Positions 42,455-51,507 of a stretch of 64,000 bases of DNA are shown piece after piece. Position 1 is the stretch's first letter; each line of letters opens with the position of its first letter. The position numbers and the translations under genes are program-made. Source of the stretch: Kitasatospora sp. NBC_01246 (lineage in GTDB: Bacteria > Actinomycetota > Actinomycetes > Streptomycetales > Streptomycetaceae); contig NZ_CP108484.1 of the NCBI RefSeq assembly GCF_036226505.1, positions 6,944,001 to 7,008,000 of the forward strand, written 5' to 3'. Below the pieces are notes generated by a model. That model did not search any database. It was not told where the DNA came from and was given only the letters and a program-made list of their open reading frames with translations.

Positions 42455-43366
42455 TCAGTGCGCCCGGGGTGCCCGGTCGCGGATCAGGGCCTCCTGGACG
42501 GCGGAGGCGACCAGCCGGCCGTCCCGGTCGTAGAACTCGCCGAGCGACAGCCCCCGGCCGTCCGAGGAGGAGGGGCTGCGCTGGGCGAACAGCAGCCACT
42601 CGTCGGCCCGGAACGGGCGGTGGAACCACATCGCGTGGTCCAGCGAGGCCATGATCAGCCGGGGCGGCTCGGTGCGCTGGAAGAAGTTCGGCTGGACGTG
42701 CAGCCCGGCCGTCGAGGCGAGCGTGAGGTCCGAGAGGTAGGTCAGCGCGCAGACGTGCAGCAGCCGGTCCCCGGCGGGGAGCGGGGAGGCGGTGCGCAGC
42801 CAGACGAACTGCTGCGGCATGCCCGGGACGGCCGGCGGCACGCCGGGTGCGTCCGGTGGGACGAACCGCAGGTCCAGCGAGCCGAAGCCGCCCGTGCGGG
42901 TCAGCGCGGCGCGGGCCTCGGCGTCCCAGCCTGCCAGCGCGTCCGGCAACTCCTCCGGGCCGGGCAGCGCCGGCATCTCCCGGTGGCGGTCGGCGGCGGG
43001 CTCGGGCCGCTTGAAGGAGGCGGAGAGCGTGAAGATCGCTTCGCCGCCCTGGACGGCGGTCACCCGGCGGGTGGCGTAGGACATCCCCTGGCGGACCCGG
43101 TCGACCTCGTAGCGGATCGGCCGGGACGGGTCGCCGGGGAGCAGGAAGTAGCTGTGCAGCGAGTGCACGTCCCGGTCGTCGCCGATGGTGTGCCCGGCGG
43201 CGGTCAGCGCCTGCGCGGCGACCTGGCCGCCGAAGGCGCGCATGGGGGCGCCGGCGTGGCAGCGCCCCCGGAACGTGTTCTCGTCCAGCCGCTCGATCCG
43301 CAGCAGCTCGGCGAACGAGCCGGCGGTGTCGGCGGCCGGTCTCTCCTTCTCGGTCAGGTCGGTCAC
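42455..43366 (-). CDS. tesB: Acyl-CoA thioesterase II
   Basis: Hydrolyses acyl-CoA. A 303-residue double hot-dog protein: N-terminal repeat with GAPMRAFGGQVAAQAL and HSLHSYFLLPGDPSRPIRYEVDRVRQG, C-terminal repeat with LTYLSDLTLA (catalytic aspartate), SLDHAMWFHRPF and GEFYDRDGRLVASAVQEALIR. GTG start with a weak ribosome site. Confidence 0.9.
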   Translation of the reverse strand: MTDLTEKERPAADTAGSFAELLRIERLDENTFRGRCHAGAPMRAFGGQVAAQALTAAGHTIGDDRDVHSLHSYFLLPGDPSRPIRYEVDRVRQGMSYATRRVTAVQGGEAIFTLSASFKRPEPAADRHREMPALPGPEELPDALAGWDAEARAALTRTGGFGSLDLRFVPPDAPGVPPAVPGMPQQFVWLRTASPLPAGDRLLHVCALTYLSDLTLASTAGLHVQPNFFQRTEPPRLIMASLDHAMWFHRPFRADEWLLFAQRSPSSSDGRGLSLGEFYDRDGRLVASAVQEALIRDRAPRAH

Positions 43367-43483
43367 GGGGACATAGTGGCAGAAGCCGCCGTCCGGCGGT
43401 GTGACCGGGGTAACCCGGGGACCGGAGGCAGCCTGATAGAACCTGTTCCAGTACCGGCCTCGGCCCGGGCGCTCTCCGACGGA

Positions 43484-43506
43484 TTGTCAGTCGCCCCTCC
43501 TAGCGT
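43484..43506 (+). promoter_or_regulatory. RecA-NDp-like (PafBC-type) promoter of the SWIM-DUF6493 operon
   Basis: TTGTCAGTC (43484-43492), exactly 8 bases, then TAGCGT (43501-43506). Matches TTGTCRGTG-N8-TANNNT at all but the last base of the first box. The ATG is 8 bases beyond the -10 box, so the transcript is probably leaderless. Confidence 0.78.
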
Positions 43507-43513
43507 GCTCCGC

Positions 43514-44899
43514 ATGACGCAAGCCGCACACGCGTACGCCTATCTGCGCCCGTCCGCCGTTCTCGACGGGGCCGACGGCCCACGCCTCGCCCTGGAGACC
43601 TCCGGCGGCACCACGCCGCTCGGCGCGGTCGCCAACCCGCGCTTCTTCGCGGGCTTCCTGGCCGACCCGGCCCCGGCCGCCGCCGCGCTGCTCGCGGTCG
43701 CCGACGTGGCCGCCGCCCGCTACTACCAGCCGCTGCTGCGCGCCTCGCTCGACCCGGTGGTCACCGCCAACGGCGACCGGCTGCGCTTCGAGTCCTTCTC
43801 CGGCTGCTGCGGCGTCTACGCCCGACTCGACGTGCTCCGGGCCGGGCTCGACGGCGACGACATCGGCCACGGCACCACCAACGTCGACGTCAACAACCCG
43901 CTGCGGGAGGCGCTCACCCGGATCGGTCCGGCCGAGCCGCTGCACCTCGCGGTGGGGCCCGACGCACTGGAGGTCACCACCTTCGACGGACCGGTCGTCG
44001 AGAAGAAGGTCCCGCTGCCCGAGCGCTGGGTGCGCGGCTTCGCCGAGACCCAGGTGACGGCCGCCGCCTTCGACCTGCGCGCCGAGCTGCCCGCCGCCGA
44101 GGCGGTCCGCTTCCTGCGCTCGCTGCCGCGCGGCGGCGGGCGGGCCCGGTCCGCCGCCGGCTGGGTCGTCCCGGCCGGCCGGACGCTGCGCCCGACCACC
44201 CGGCCCGTCCCCGGCGCGGTCTGCCTGCCCGGCCCGGAGCGGCTGGTGGCGCTCCAGCGGGTGCTGCGGCACGCGCTGGCCCTGCGGGTGTACGGCCCGG
44301 TCGCGGGCGACGCCCCGGCGGCCTCCGCCTGGGAGGTGGTGCTGCCCGGCATGCGCCTCACCCTCACCCTCTCGCCGGACGCCTCACGCGGCTTCTCCGG
44401 GGAGGGCGGCGTGCTCGGCGCGCTGGCCACCGGCGCCGCCGAGCAGGACGCCGAGCTGGTCGCGGTGCTGCTGGCCTGGGAGCCGCGGATCGACGTCGCC
44501 GAACTCGCCGAGCAGTCCGGGCTCACCCCGGCCCGGGTCCGGGCCGCCCTCACCAGGCTCGGCACCGCCGGGCAGATCGGCTACGACATCGCCGAGGCCG
44601 CCTACTTCCACCGCCAGCTGCCGTACGACGCCGGCCGGGCCGAGGCGCGGAACCCGCGGCTGCGGGCCGCGCACGCGCTGGTCGCGGCGGGCGCGGTACG
44701 GCTGGAGCCGGGCGGCGCGCTCGCCGAGGTCACCGTGGACGACCACCACCAGCGGGTGCGCACGGACGAGGCGGGCCGGGTGAGCTGCACCTGCCTCTGG
44801 TGGGCCAAGTACCGGGGCGGGCGCGGTCCGTGCAAGCACGCGCTGGCGGTCGCCGTGGTGCGGGAGCGGGTCGCGAGCGGGCGGGAGGCGGGCGCGTGA
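43514..44899 (+). CDS. SWIM zinc-finger protein
   Basis: A 461-residue protein. The C-terminal SWIM finger is clear: C425-x-C427-x12-C440-x-H442 (CTC...CKH). The rest is a conserved streptomycete region with YLRPSAVLDGADGPRLALETSGG at the start; a possible winged-helix stretch (LLAWEPRIDVAELAEQSGLTPARVRAALTRLG) precedes the finger. SWIM domains bind DNA or protein and occur in recombination factors. Predicted DNA-damage promoter upstream; coupled by GTGA overlap to the large HEAT-like protein that follows, so the two likely work together. Confidence 0.85.
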   Translation: MTQAAHAYAYLRPSAVLDGADGPRLALETSGGTTPLGAVANPRFFAGFLADPAPAAAALLAVADVAAARYYQPLLRASLDPVVTANGDRLRFESFSGCCGVYARLDVLRAGLDGDDIGHGTTNVDVNNPLREALTRIGPAEPLHLAVGPDALEVTTFDGPVVEKKVPLPERWVRGFAETQVTAAAFDLRAELPAAEAVRFLRSLPRGGGRARSAAGWVVPAGRTLRPTTRPVPGAVCLPGPERLVALQRVLRHALALRVYGPVAGDAPAASAWEVVLPGMRLTLTLSPDASRGFSGEGGVLGALATGAAEQDAELVAVLLAWEPRIDVAELAEQSGLTPARVRAALTRLGTAGQIGYDIAEAAYFHRQLPYDAGRAEARNPRLRAAHALVAAGAVRLEPGGALAEVTVDDHHQRVRTDEAGRVSCTCLWWAKYRGGRGPCKHALAVAVVRERVASGREAGA

Positions 44900-47595
44900 G
44901 CGGCGTCGAGGAGTTGCTGCGGGCGGTTCGCGAAGGGCGGACCCCGCAGGTGCCGGCGCTGGTCGCGGCGCTCGGCCCGGCCGAGCGGCGGGCCTGTCTG
45001 CCGGCCCTCAAGGAGCTGCGCAAGGAGCTCCGCGGCGAGTGGTCGACCGCGGCGACCGCGCGGGCCGGGGCGGTGCTGGTGGCCGGCGCAGGCTGCCACG
45101 CCGGGCCGGCCGGCGCCGCCGCCTGGATCGGCGGGCGGGACTTCGCCGGCCGCTCCTGCGCCCGCCACCCGGCGCTCGGCACGGTCGTCGAGGCCCAGCC
45201 GGTCGAGTGGCAGATCGAGGTGGTCAACCGGCTGGCGGCCCGCCGCGGCTCGGGCTGGAGCTGGGACCTCTACCCGCTGATCGAGCGGACCGTCCGGCGG
45301 ACCGGCTGCCCGGTGCCGGCCACCGAGGCCTTCACCGGCGAGTGGCTCGACCGGGTCGGGGCCGGCGACGGCCGCCGGGACCGCAGCCGGACGCTGCTGG
45401 AGCACCTCCGCGAGGACGCCTTCACCCCGCTGCTGGCGCCCCGCGTGTTCGAGCTCGCCGACGTCGGCTGGCGGTTCGAGCACCGGCGCACCGAGCGGCC
45501 CGGGGACTCCTGGCCCGCCGCCCTCACCGCGCTGGCGGCCGAGGGCCGGGTGGACCGCGCCGAGCTGATCGACCGCTGCCTGGCCCGGCTGGTGCGCGGC
45601 GGCAAGCCGGGTGACCAGCGGGCCTTCCTGGGCGTCCTGGCGGCGCTCGCGCCGAGCCCGGACGAGTACGCGAAGCAGGTCCGGAGTCTGGTCGCCATGC
45701 TGGACACGCTCTCGGTGATCGCCGGCCACGCCCAGCAGGTGCTGTCCGAGCTGGACGCCGCCGGGCTGGTCGAGCCCGAGGTGCTGGCGGAGGCCTCGGC
45801 GGTGGTGCTGTTCCGGACCGAGAAGAAGCTGGTGCGCGCCCAACTGGGCTGGCTGGACAAGGCCGCGAAGCGCTCGCCCGAGCGCGCCGGCCCGGTGGTG
45901 CTGGCGGCCGCCGAGGCCTTCGGCCACCCCGACTCCGCCCTCCAGGAGCGGGCCCTCGCCGTGGTCGCCCGCCACCTCCGGGCGGCGGGCGAGGCGGTGC
46001 TGCCCGACCTGCGCCTCGCCGCCGAGGGGCTGAACCCGGCCCACCACGCCCGCGCGGGCGAGCTGTTGGGCGCGCCGGTCGGCGGCGACGACCCGGACAC
46101 CGGCTGGAGCGAGCTGCTCCCGCCCGCTCCGGTGCCGAGGCCGCTGGGCGAGCCGATCGCGACGGCCGCCGAGGTCGCCGAGGAGCTGTCCGTGCTGCTG
46201 GCCGCCGCGCAGCCCGAGGTCGCGGACTTCGAGCGCACCCTGGACGGCCTCGTCCGGCACGCGCACCTGGACCGCGCGGCGCTCGCCGAGGCGCTGGCGC
46301 CGGTGCTGAGGGTGCACCCGTGGACCGGGTTCGGCCGCTGGCACGACTGCGGGCCGGAGGACGTGCTGTACGTCGCGGCCGTGATCGCCGGTGCGGCCGA
46401 CCCGCGCCTGCGCGGCGCCGTCTTCCGGGACAAGAACTCGGTGCCGCTGCGCGGCGGGCACAACACGGTGTACGGCAACGTGTTCGCCGTCCGGCTGACC
46501 GAGGCGGCGGAGCGGGTCATGGCCGACCGGCCGCCGCTGCTGCTCGCCACCCCGACCGACACCACCGGCGCGCTGTCGGCGCGGGCCCTGGTCGACCGGC
46601 TGGGCCGCTACCAGGAGGCCGGGGTCGAGCCGGGGGAGGCCGATCTGCACGCGGCGCTGCTGCGGCTCACCGTGACCGCGGACGAGGCCGTGCTGGCCGC
46701 CGCCGACCGGCTGACCTCGCCGGCCGGGCGCTGGACGGCCCGCTGGCTGCGCGAGGGCGGTCTGCCGGGCCAGCCCTCCGAACGGGTGCGGTTCGCGCCG
46801 CCCGCCCGGGACGCCGGCGCCCGGTCGTTCTTCTGGGAGCGCCGGCGGGAGCACCAGTGGGAGGGCGTCAAGCGGATCTGCGTCGCCCAGCCCGGCGTCG
46901 GGGCGGGCCCGCGGGGGCCGGCCGGCGAGCGGCTGGGCGCCGAGTTCCGGGCGCTGCTGGCGGCCACCGAGCCCAGCGTGGTGCGGGCGTCGGCCCAGGA
47001 CGAGTGGCTCTGGCGGCCGACCGCGCACTGGGCCGCCGTCCTGCCGCACCACCGGGAGGAGCTGGCCGCCCGCTGGCTCGACGGGTTCGCCGACGGCGCC
47101 GACCGGGAGCAGCGCGGCGCCGCCGGGCTGCTGCCCGTCCTCGCCGAGGCCGGCGGACCGGCCGGTCTCGCGCTCCACCTGGCGCTGGCGTACGGGCTGG
47201 GCGCCCGCTTCCCCGAGGACCGCACGGCCGCGGTGGACGCCCTGCTCGTCCTCGCCGCCCGCGGGTGCCTCGACGGCGGGCTGCTCGGCCGTGAGCTGGG
47301 GGAGCTGGTCACCGAGGGCACGGTGAAGCCCAACCGGCTGGCCCAGGCGCTGACCGCGGCCGCCGACACCGGCGCGTACGGCACGGTCTGGTCGGTCCTG
47401 GCGCCCGCGCTGCCGGCCGTGCTGGCGGGCGCCGCGGGCCGGGGCACCGGTGAGCTGGTCGCGCTGGCCGCCGACTGCGCCCGGCGCAGCTCGGCCCGGG
47501 GCCCGATCCCCGAGGTGACGGAGGCGGCGGCCCGGCCCGGTACCGCCCGACTGGTGAAGGAGGCCCGCGCCCTGCGCGACATCCTGGCGGGGTGA
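44896..47595 (+). CDS. DUF6493-like helical-repeat protein, partner of SWIM protein
   Basis: An 899-residue, almost wholly helical protein with repeated leucine/alanine-rich helix pairs resembling HEAT repeats. It matches the pattern of DUF6493 proteins that sit next to SWIM-finger genes in streptomycetes. No catalytic motif is visible. The GTG start overlaps the SWIM stop. A scaffold or DNA/protein-binding role in the same process as the SWIM protein is inferred from coupling alone. Confidence 0.75.
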   Translation: MSGVEELLRAVREGRTPQVPALVAALGPAERRACLPALKELRKELRGEWSTAATARAGAVLVAGAGCHAGPAGAAAWIGGRDFAGRSCARHPALGTVVEAQPVEWQIEVVNRLAARRGSGWSWDLYPLIERTVRRTGCPVPATEAFTGEWLDRVGAGDGRRDRSRTLLEHLREDAFTPLLAPRVFELADVGWRFEHRRTERPGDSWPAALTALAAEGRVDRAELIDRCLARLVRGGKPGDQRAFLGVLAALAPSPDEYAKQVRSLVAMLDTLSVIAGHAQQVLSELDAAGLVEPEVLAEASAVVLFRTEKKLVRAQLGWLDKAAKRSPERAGPVVLAAAEAFGHPDSALQERALAVVARHLRAAGEAVLPDLRLAAEGLNPAHHARAGELLGAPVGGDDPDTGWSELLPPAPVPRPLGEPIATAAEVAEELSVLLAAAQPEVADFERTLDGLVRHAHLDRAALAEALAPVLRVHPWTGFGRWHDCGPEDVLYVAAVIAGAADPRLRGAVFRDKNSVPLRGGHNTVYGNVFAVRLTEAAERVMADRPPLLLATPTDTTGALSARALVDRLGRYQEAGVEPGEADLHAALLRLTVTADEAVLAAADRLTSPAGRWTARWLREGGLPGQPSERVRFAPPARDAGARSFFWERRREHQWEGVKRICVAQPGVGAGPRGPAGERLGAEFRALLAATEPSVVRASAQDEWLWRPTAHWAAVLPHHREELAARWLDGFADGADREQRGAAGLLPVLAEAGGPAGLALHLALAYGLGARFPEDRTAAVDALLVLAARGCLDGGLLGRELGELVTEGTVKPNRLAQALTAAADTGAYGTVWSVLAPALPAVLAGAAGRGTGELVALAADCARRSSARGPIPEVTEAAARPGTARLVKEARALRDILAG

Positions 47596-47615
47596 CGCCC
47601 CGGGTGACCCGTGGA

Positions 47616-47646
47616 GCCCCGGCCGCCCGCCCCGGGCTGCCGGGGC
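47616..47646 (+). terminator. GC-rich stem after DUF6493 gene
   Basis: GCCCCGGC (47616-47623) pairs with GCCGGGGC (47639-47646) with further pairing inside, 20 bases past the stop. Confidence 0.35.
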
Positions 47647-47724
47647 CCGCGCGGCAGGGGCCCGGGCGGCAGGCCCTAGGGTGAGCCGGTCCGTTCCTCG
47701 CCGAGACCACTGCCCGGAGCCCCC

Positions 47725-48672
47725 GTGCTGCACCTGCGCCTGATCGTCCCCCACGACCTGCGGAAAGCCGTCCTCGACAGCCTGGACGGCTTCGTCGGCG
47801 TGACCCACGTGGTGGTCCTGCCGGACGCCGCCGTCCGGCCCGCCGGGGACGTGGTGCTCTGCGACGTGGCGCGCGAGTCGGCGGACGAGGTGCTCGGGGC
47901 GCTGCGGGAGACCGGGCTCTCCGAGCGCGGGGCGATCAGCGCCGAGGAGGTCGCGCTGACCCTCTCGGCCGCCGCTGACGAGGCCGAGCGGCTCGCGCCG
48001 GGAGAGGGGGCGGACGCGCTGGTCTGGGAGGCGGTCTCCGAGATCACCCACGAGGAGTCCACCCTCACCGCCGTCTACCTGGCCTTCCTCACCGTCGCGA
48101 CCATGCTGGCCGCGTGCGGGGCCGTGCTGGACAGCGCGATCCTGGTGGTCGGCGCGATGGCCGTCGGGCCGGAGTTCGGGCCGCTGGCCGGGTTCTGCGT
48201 CGCGCTGGTCCAGCGGCGGGCCCGGCCCGCCCTGCGGTCGCTGAACGCGCTGGTGGCCGGCTTCGCGGTCGCGATGGCGCTGACCGTCCTGTTCTCCCTG
48301 CTGATGGACGCCCTCGGGCTGTTCAGCCAGGCGGCTTTCGACGGTGCGCGGCCGAACACCTCGTTCATCTGGCAGCCGGACGCGACCTCCTTCGTGGTCG
48401 CCCTGCTCGCGGGGGTCGCCGGTCTGCTCTCGCTGACCTCGGCGAAGGCCGGGATGCTGGTCGGCGTGGCGATCTCGGTGACCACCGTACCGGCGGCCGC
48501 CAACGCGGCGGTCGCGCTCGGCTACGGCGACCTGAACCAGTTCTGGGGCTCCAGCTGGCAGCTGCTGGTGAACATGCTGGGCATCGTGGTGGCGGGGGTG
48601 CTGACGCTGCTGGTGCAGCAGGGTGCCTGGCGGGTGATCCGCCGCCGGGCGAAGCAGGCGGCGGCGAGCTGA
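47725..48672 (+). CDS. DUF389 membrane protein
   Basis: A 315-residue protein: about 110 soluble N-terminal residues with a ferredoxin-like fold pattern (MLHLRLIVPHDLRKAVLDSL), then the DUF389 membrane region of six helices with VYLAFLTVATMLAACGAVLDSAILVVGAMAVGPEFGPLAG and SLTSAKAGMLVGVAISVTTVPAAANAAVALG. Function in bacteria is unknown. GTG start. Confidence 0.85.
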   Translation: MLHLRLIVPHDLRKAVLDSLDGFVGVTHVVVLPDAAVRPAGDVVLCDVARESADEVLGALRETGLSERGAISAEEVALTLSAAADEAERLAPGEGADALVWEAVSEITHEESTLTAVYLAFLTVATMLAACGAVLDSAILVVGAMAVGPEFGPLAGFCVALVQRRARPALRSLNALVAGFAVAMALTVLFSLLMDALGLFSQAAFDGARPNTSFIWQPDATSFVVALLAGVAGLLSLTSAKAGMLVGVAISVTTVPAAANAAVALGYGDLNQFWGSSWQLLVNMLGIVVAGVLTLLVQQGAWRVIRRRAKQAAAS

Positions 48673-48723
48673 CGGCGGCGGCTGACGGCGCGGCGGGCTG
48701 ACGGCACGCCGGGCCGCCGCGGC

Positions 48724-50004
48724 TCAGACGGGTACGCCGTCGTCCTCCGCGGCGCCCTGGGGGCGGACCGGGGGGTGGCCCGCCGCCCCGGCCAGGCCGT
48801 CCGGGACGAGCAGTTCGCGGTCGTCGCGGGGCAGCGCCGCGACCGCCCGCCACCAGAGCCGCGGGGCGGGCGGGTCCGCCGGCTCGAAGGGTTTGCCGGG
48901 GCGCGGCACCGCCAGCCGGGCACCGAGCGCCTGGGCGGCGGCGACCACCCGTTCGGCGGGCTCCTCCCAGGGGTGCGGCGCCAGGTTGAAGGTGCACCAG
49001 TGGATCGGCAGCAGCAGCTCGCCGCCGAGGTCGAGATGGGCCCGGACGCCCTCCTCGGGCGTCATGTGCACCTCGGGCCAGAAGTCGCTGTACGCGCCGA
49101 CCTGCATCATCGTCGCGTCGAAGGGCCCGAACCGGCGGCCGATCTCGGCGAACCCGGGGAAGTAGCCGGTGTCGCCGCTGTGGAAGAGTCGGTGCCCGCC
49201 GCCGGACACCACCCAGGACGCCCAGAGGAACAGCGCGCTGGTGCGCGGGCCGCGGCTGCAGTAGTGCCGGGCCGGGGTGGCGGTCAGCGTCAGGCCCGCC
49301 ACCTCGGCCGACTCCCACCAGTCCAGCTCGACGATCCGGTCGGCCGGCACGCCCCAGTGCTCCAGGTGCGCGCCGACCCCGAGCGGGACGGCGAAGACCG
49401 CGCCGGTGGCGGACAGCGCGCGGACGGCGGCCATCTCCAGGTGGTCGTAGTGGTCGTGGGAGACCACCACGACGTCCACCGGGCCGAGTTCGGCGAGCGG
49501 CAGCGGGACGGGGTGCAGCCGCTTGGGACCGGTCCAGCCGAACGGTGAGCAGCGCTCGCCCCAGACCGGGTCGAAGAGCACCCGGCGGCCGCCGATCTCG
49601 GCCAGCACGGTGGCGTGGCCGAGCCAGCTGAGCCGCAGTCCGGACGCGGGGGGCCGGGCCAGGTCGACCGGGAGCAGCCGGTGCAGCGGCACGGCGGCGG
49701 TCGGCACCCGGCGGGTCTTGTCAGCGGTGAGCTGGGCGCGGGTCATCTCCAGCGGGCTGCGCTCGTACACCAGTCGGCGGGTCGGCAGCGGGTTGCGGAA
49801 CGCGCCGTCCGCGAACTGCGGGGAGCGGTGGATCCGGGCCAGCCGCTCGCCCCGCGGGTCGGCCCCGAAGGCGTCCGTCCGGACCCGCTGCCAGGCCGCG
49901 CGGGGGAGTCCGGCCAGGCCGGGGGCCGTCGTGGTCGCTGAGGGGACGGAGAACTGCGAGGCCAGAGCGGCGACGCGGGAGAACCACGGGACGGGGCGGG
50001 GCAC
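48724..50004 (-). CDS. Metallo-beta-lactamase-fold hydrolase (UlaG/NAPE-PLD-like)
   Basis: A 426-residue protein. The metal site reads VVSHDHYDHLE, with LSWLGHATVLAEIGGRRVLFDPVW before it and FHSGDTGYFPGF after. A region of about 115 residues precedes the domain (RIHRSPQFADGAFRNPLPTR), as in NAPE-PLD-like bacterial proteins. The start GTG at 50004 follows GGAGG; the frame runs further upstream without similarity. Substrate unknown, perhaps a phosphodiester or lactone. Confidence 0.82.
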   Translation of the reverse strand: MPRPVPWFSRVAALASQFSVPSATTTAPGLAGLPRAAWQRVRTDAFGADPRGERLARIHRSPQFADGAFRNPLPTRRLVYERSPLEMTRAQLTADKTRRVPTAAVPLHRLLPVDLARPPASGLRLSWLGHATVLAEIGGRRVLFDPVWGERCSPFGWTGPKRLHPVPLPLAELGPVDVVVVSHDHYDHLEMAAVRALSATGAVFAVPLGVGAHLEHWGVPADRIVELDWWESAEVAGLTLTATPARHYCSRGPRTSALFLWASWVVSGGGHRLFHSGDTGYFPGFAEIGRRFGPFDATMMQVGAYSDFWPEVHMTPEEGVRAHLDLGGELLLPIHWCTFNLAPHPWEEPAERVVAAAQALGARLAVPRPGKPFEPADPPAPRLWWRAVAALPRDDRELLVPDGLAGAAGHPPVRPQGAAEDDGVPV

Positions 50005-50138
50005 GGCACCTCCAAGGGCGGCTGCGGCTACCGGGCATGCCGGGGCGCGTACCCACGGCGGTGAGACCGAAGCGGTACGACGACCATCTCGTCGGAGGTT
50101 ACTCGCAGTGGGCGGTCCGGACCCGGTGGACGGCCCCA

Positions 50139-50177
50139 CGCGTGCCGTTCGGCGTACGCCGGGCCGAACGGCACGCG
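50139..50177 (-). terminator. Terminator after the MaoC-like gene
   Basis: CGCGTGCCGTTCGGC (50139-50153) and GCCGAACGGCACGCG (50163-50177) form a perfect 15-bp stem with a 9-base loop, 28 bases past the stop. Confidence 0.85.
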
Positions 50178-50204
50178 CGGGAGGGCCCGGCCCGGCCCCC
50201 GGGC

Positions 50205-50657
50205 TCAGGCGTAGAAGCGGGTGATCGTCTCGGCGACGCAGTGCGGCTTCTCGCTCTCCGCGCTGGTGATGGTGAACCGGACGACCGCCTGGACGCCGCC
50301 GGGCACCTCGGTCGCGGAGACCAGCTCGGCGGTGGCCCGCAGCGCGGTGCCGACCGGCACCGGAGCCGGGAAGCGCACCTTCTCGGAGCCGTAGTTCAGC
50401 GCCATCCGGACGCCCTCCACGCTGTAGCACTCCTTGGCCAGCACCGGGATCATCGAGAGCGTGAGGTACCCGTGCGCGATGGTCGAGCCGAACCGGCTCT
50501 CCTTCGCCCGCTCCGGGTCGACGTGGATCCACTGGTGGTCGCCGGTGGCCTGGGCGAACAGGTCGATCCGCTCCTGCTCGACGGTGTGCCACCGGCTGGT
50601 GCCGAGTTCGGTGCCGACGGCGGCGGTCAGGTCGGCGAGGGAGGCGAAGGTCGTCAC
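50205..50657 (-). CDS. MaoC-family dehydratase/enoyl-CoA hydratase
   Basis: A 150-residue single hot-dog protein with the hydratase motif ATGDHQWIHVDPERAKESRFGSTIAHGYLTLSM (active-site aspartate and histidine). Hydrates enoyl-CoA or a related thioester. The GTG at 50657 follows GGAG and is chosen over an earlier in-frame start. A TAC-N6-GTC element at 50709-50720 upstream resembles the lipid-type elements elsewhere in the window. Confidence 0.88.
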   Translation of the reverse strand: MTTFASLADLTAAVGTELGTSRWHTVEQERIDLFAQATGDHQWIHVDPERAKESRFGSTIAHGYLTLSMIPVLAKECYSVEGVRMALNYGSEKVRFPAPVPVGTALRATAELVSATEVPGGVQAVVRFTITSAESEKPHCVAETITRFYA

Positions 50658-50816
50658 GGTGCGCTCCAGGTGGCAGGCGGAGGTGGGGGAACTCCGGGAG
50701 AGTATGCCTACTCGCCGGTCACCTGTCAGGGGGCCGTCCCCGGCGGGCGCTCCGCCGTCCACGGCGGGCCGGTCACCGGTCCGGCGAGCTTCGGGGCCGG
50801 TCGGACGAGCACACCC

Positions 50817-51248
50817 CTAGGACCGCTGCACCGTGCGGCCGGCGGGCAGCAGTCGGCGGCCGCCCACGAGCTCGGGCACCAGCGCGACGAACATCGGGTC
50901 GGGATCGCCGACCCAGGGGCGCAGCCCGCTGCGCAGTGCCCGGCGGACCAGCTCCGGGTCGCGCACCACGTCCGCCCGGCCGTGCACCAGGACGCTCCAG
51001 CCGGTCCGGGTGACCGCGTCCAGCCGGTCGGCCTGGAAGGCGACGACGGTGCCGTCCAGCCCGCGCGCGGTGGTGCTGCTCCGGCGCACCGCCAGCAGCA
51101 GCCGCCCGTCCGGCGTGACGTCGAAGGAGACCGGCAGCACGGCCGGCAGCGCGTGCTCGGTGTACACCACGCGTCCGACGGGCACGGTGCTGAGCAGCCG
51201 AAGGCACTCGGCCTCGCACAGGGTCTCCACCCGGTCGTCACGGTCCAT
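50817..51248 (-). CDS. Pyridoxamine 5'-phosphate oxidase-fold protein
   Basis: A 143-residue split-barrel protein of the PPOX class: LLSTVPVGRVVYTEHALPAVLPVSFDVTPDGRLLLAV and VLVHGRADVV. Such proteins bind flavin, F420 or haem; the cofactor cannot be told here. Divergent from the Tad locus across 259 bases in which no clear promoter was found. Confidence 0.8.
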   Translation of the reverse strand: MDRDDRVETLCEAECLRLLSTVPVGRVVYTEHALPAVLPVSFDVTPDGRLLLAVRRSSTTARGLDGTVVAFQADRLDAVTRTGWSVLVHGRADVVRDPELVRRALRSGLRPWVGDPDPMFVALVPELVGGRRLLPAGRTVQRS

Positions 51249-51507
51249 GGGTCCGATCGTGCCCCCGCCGGTGTGCGGCCGATAGGGCCCATGGTCCCGG
51301 AGCGGCCGGGCCGGGAGCCCCGCCGCCGCGGCCCGGGGCGGTAGCTTGTCCGGCGGCGGGTGGAACGTGCCGCCGGCACGGGCGGCACCAGGCGACCGGG
51401 ACCGGGCGGGCCCGGCGGCGCACGCAGGACAGGGCAGGACAGGGGCCGCGGCGGTACACGGGCGCGGCGGGCGGTCCCGGGTTGCCGGGGCCGGCGAGGA
51501 GGGGGCG

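Noticed and set aside
44602..48051. 1149-codon open frame antisense to the SWIM-DUF6493 pair
   Set aside because: Same GC-driven artefact; the plus-strand genes have zinc-finger motifs, coupling and a promoter.
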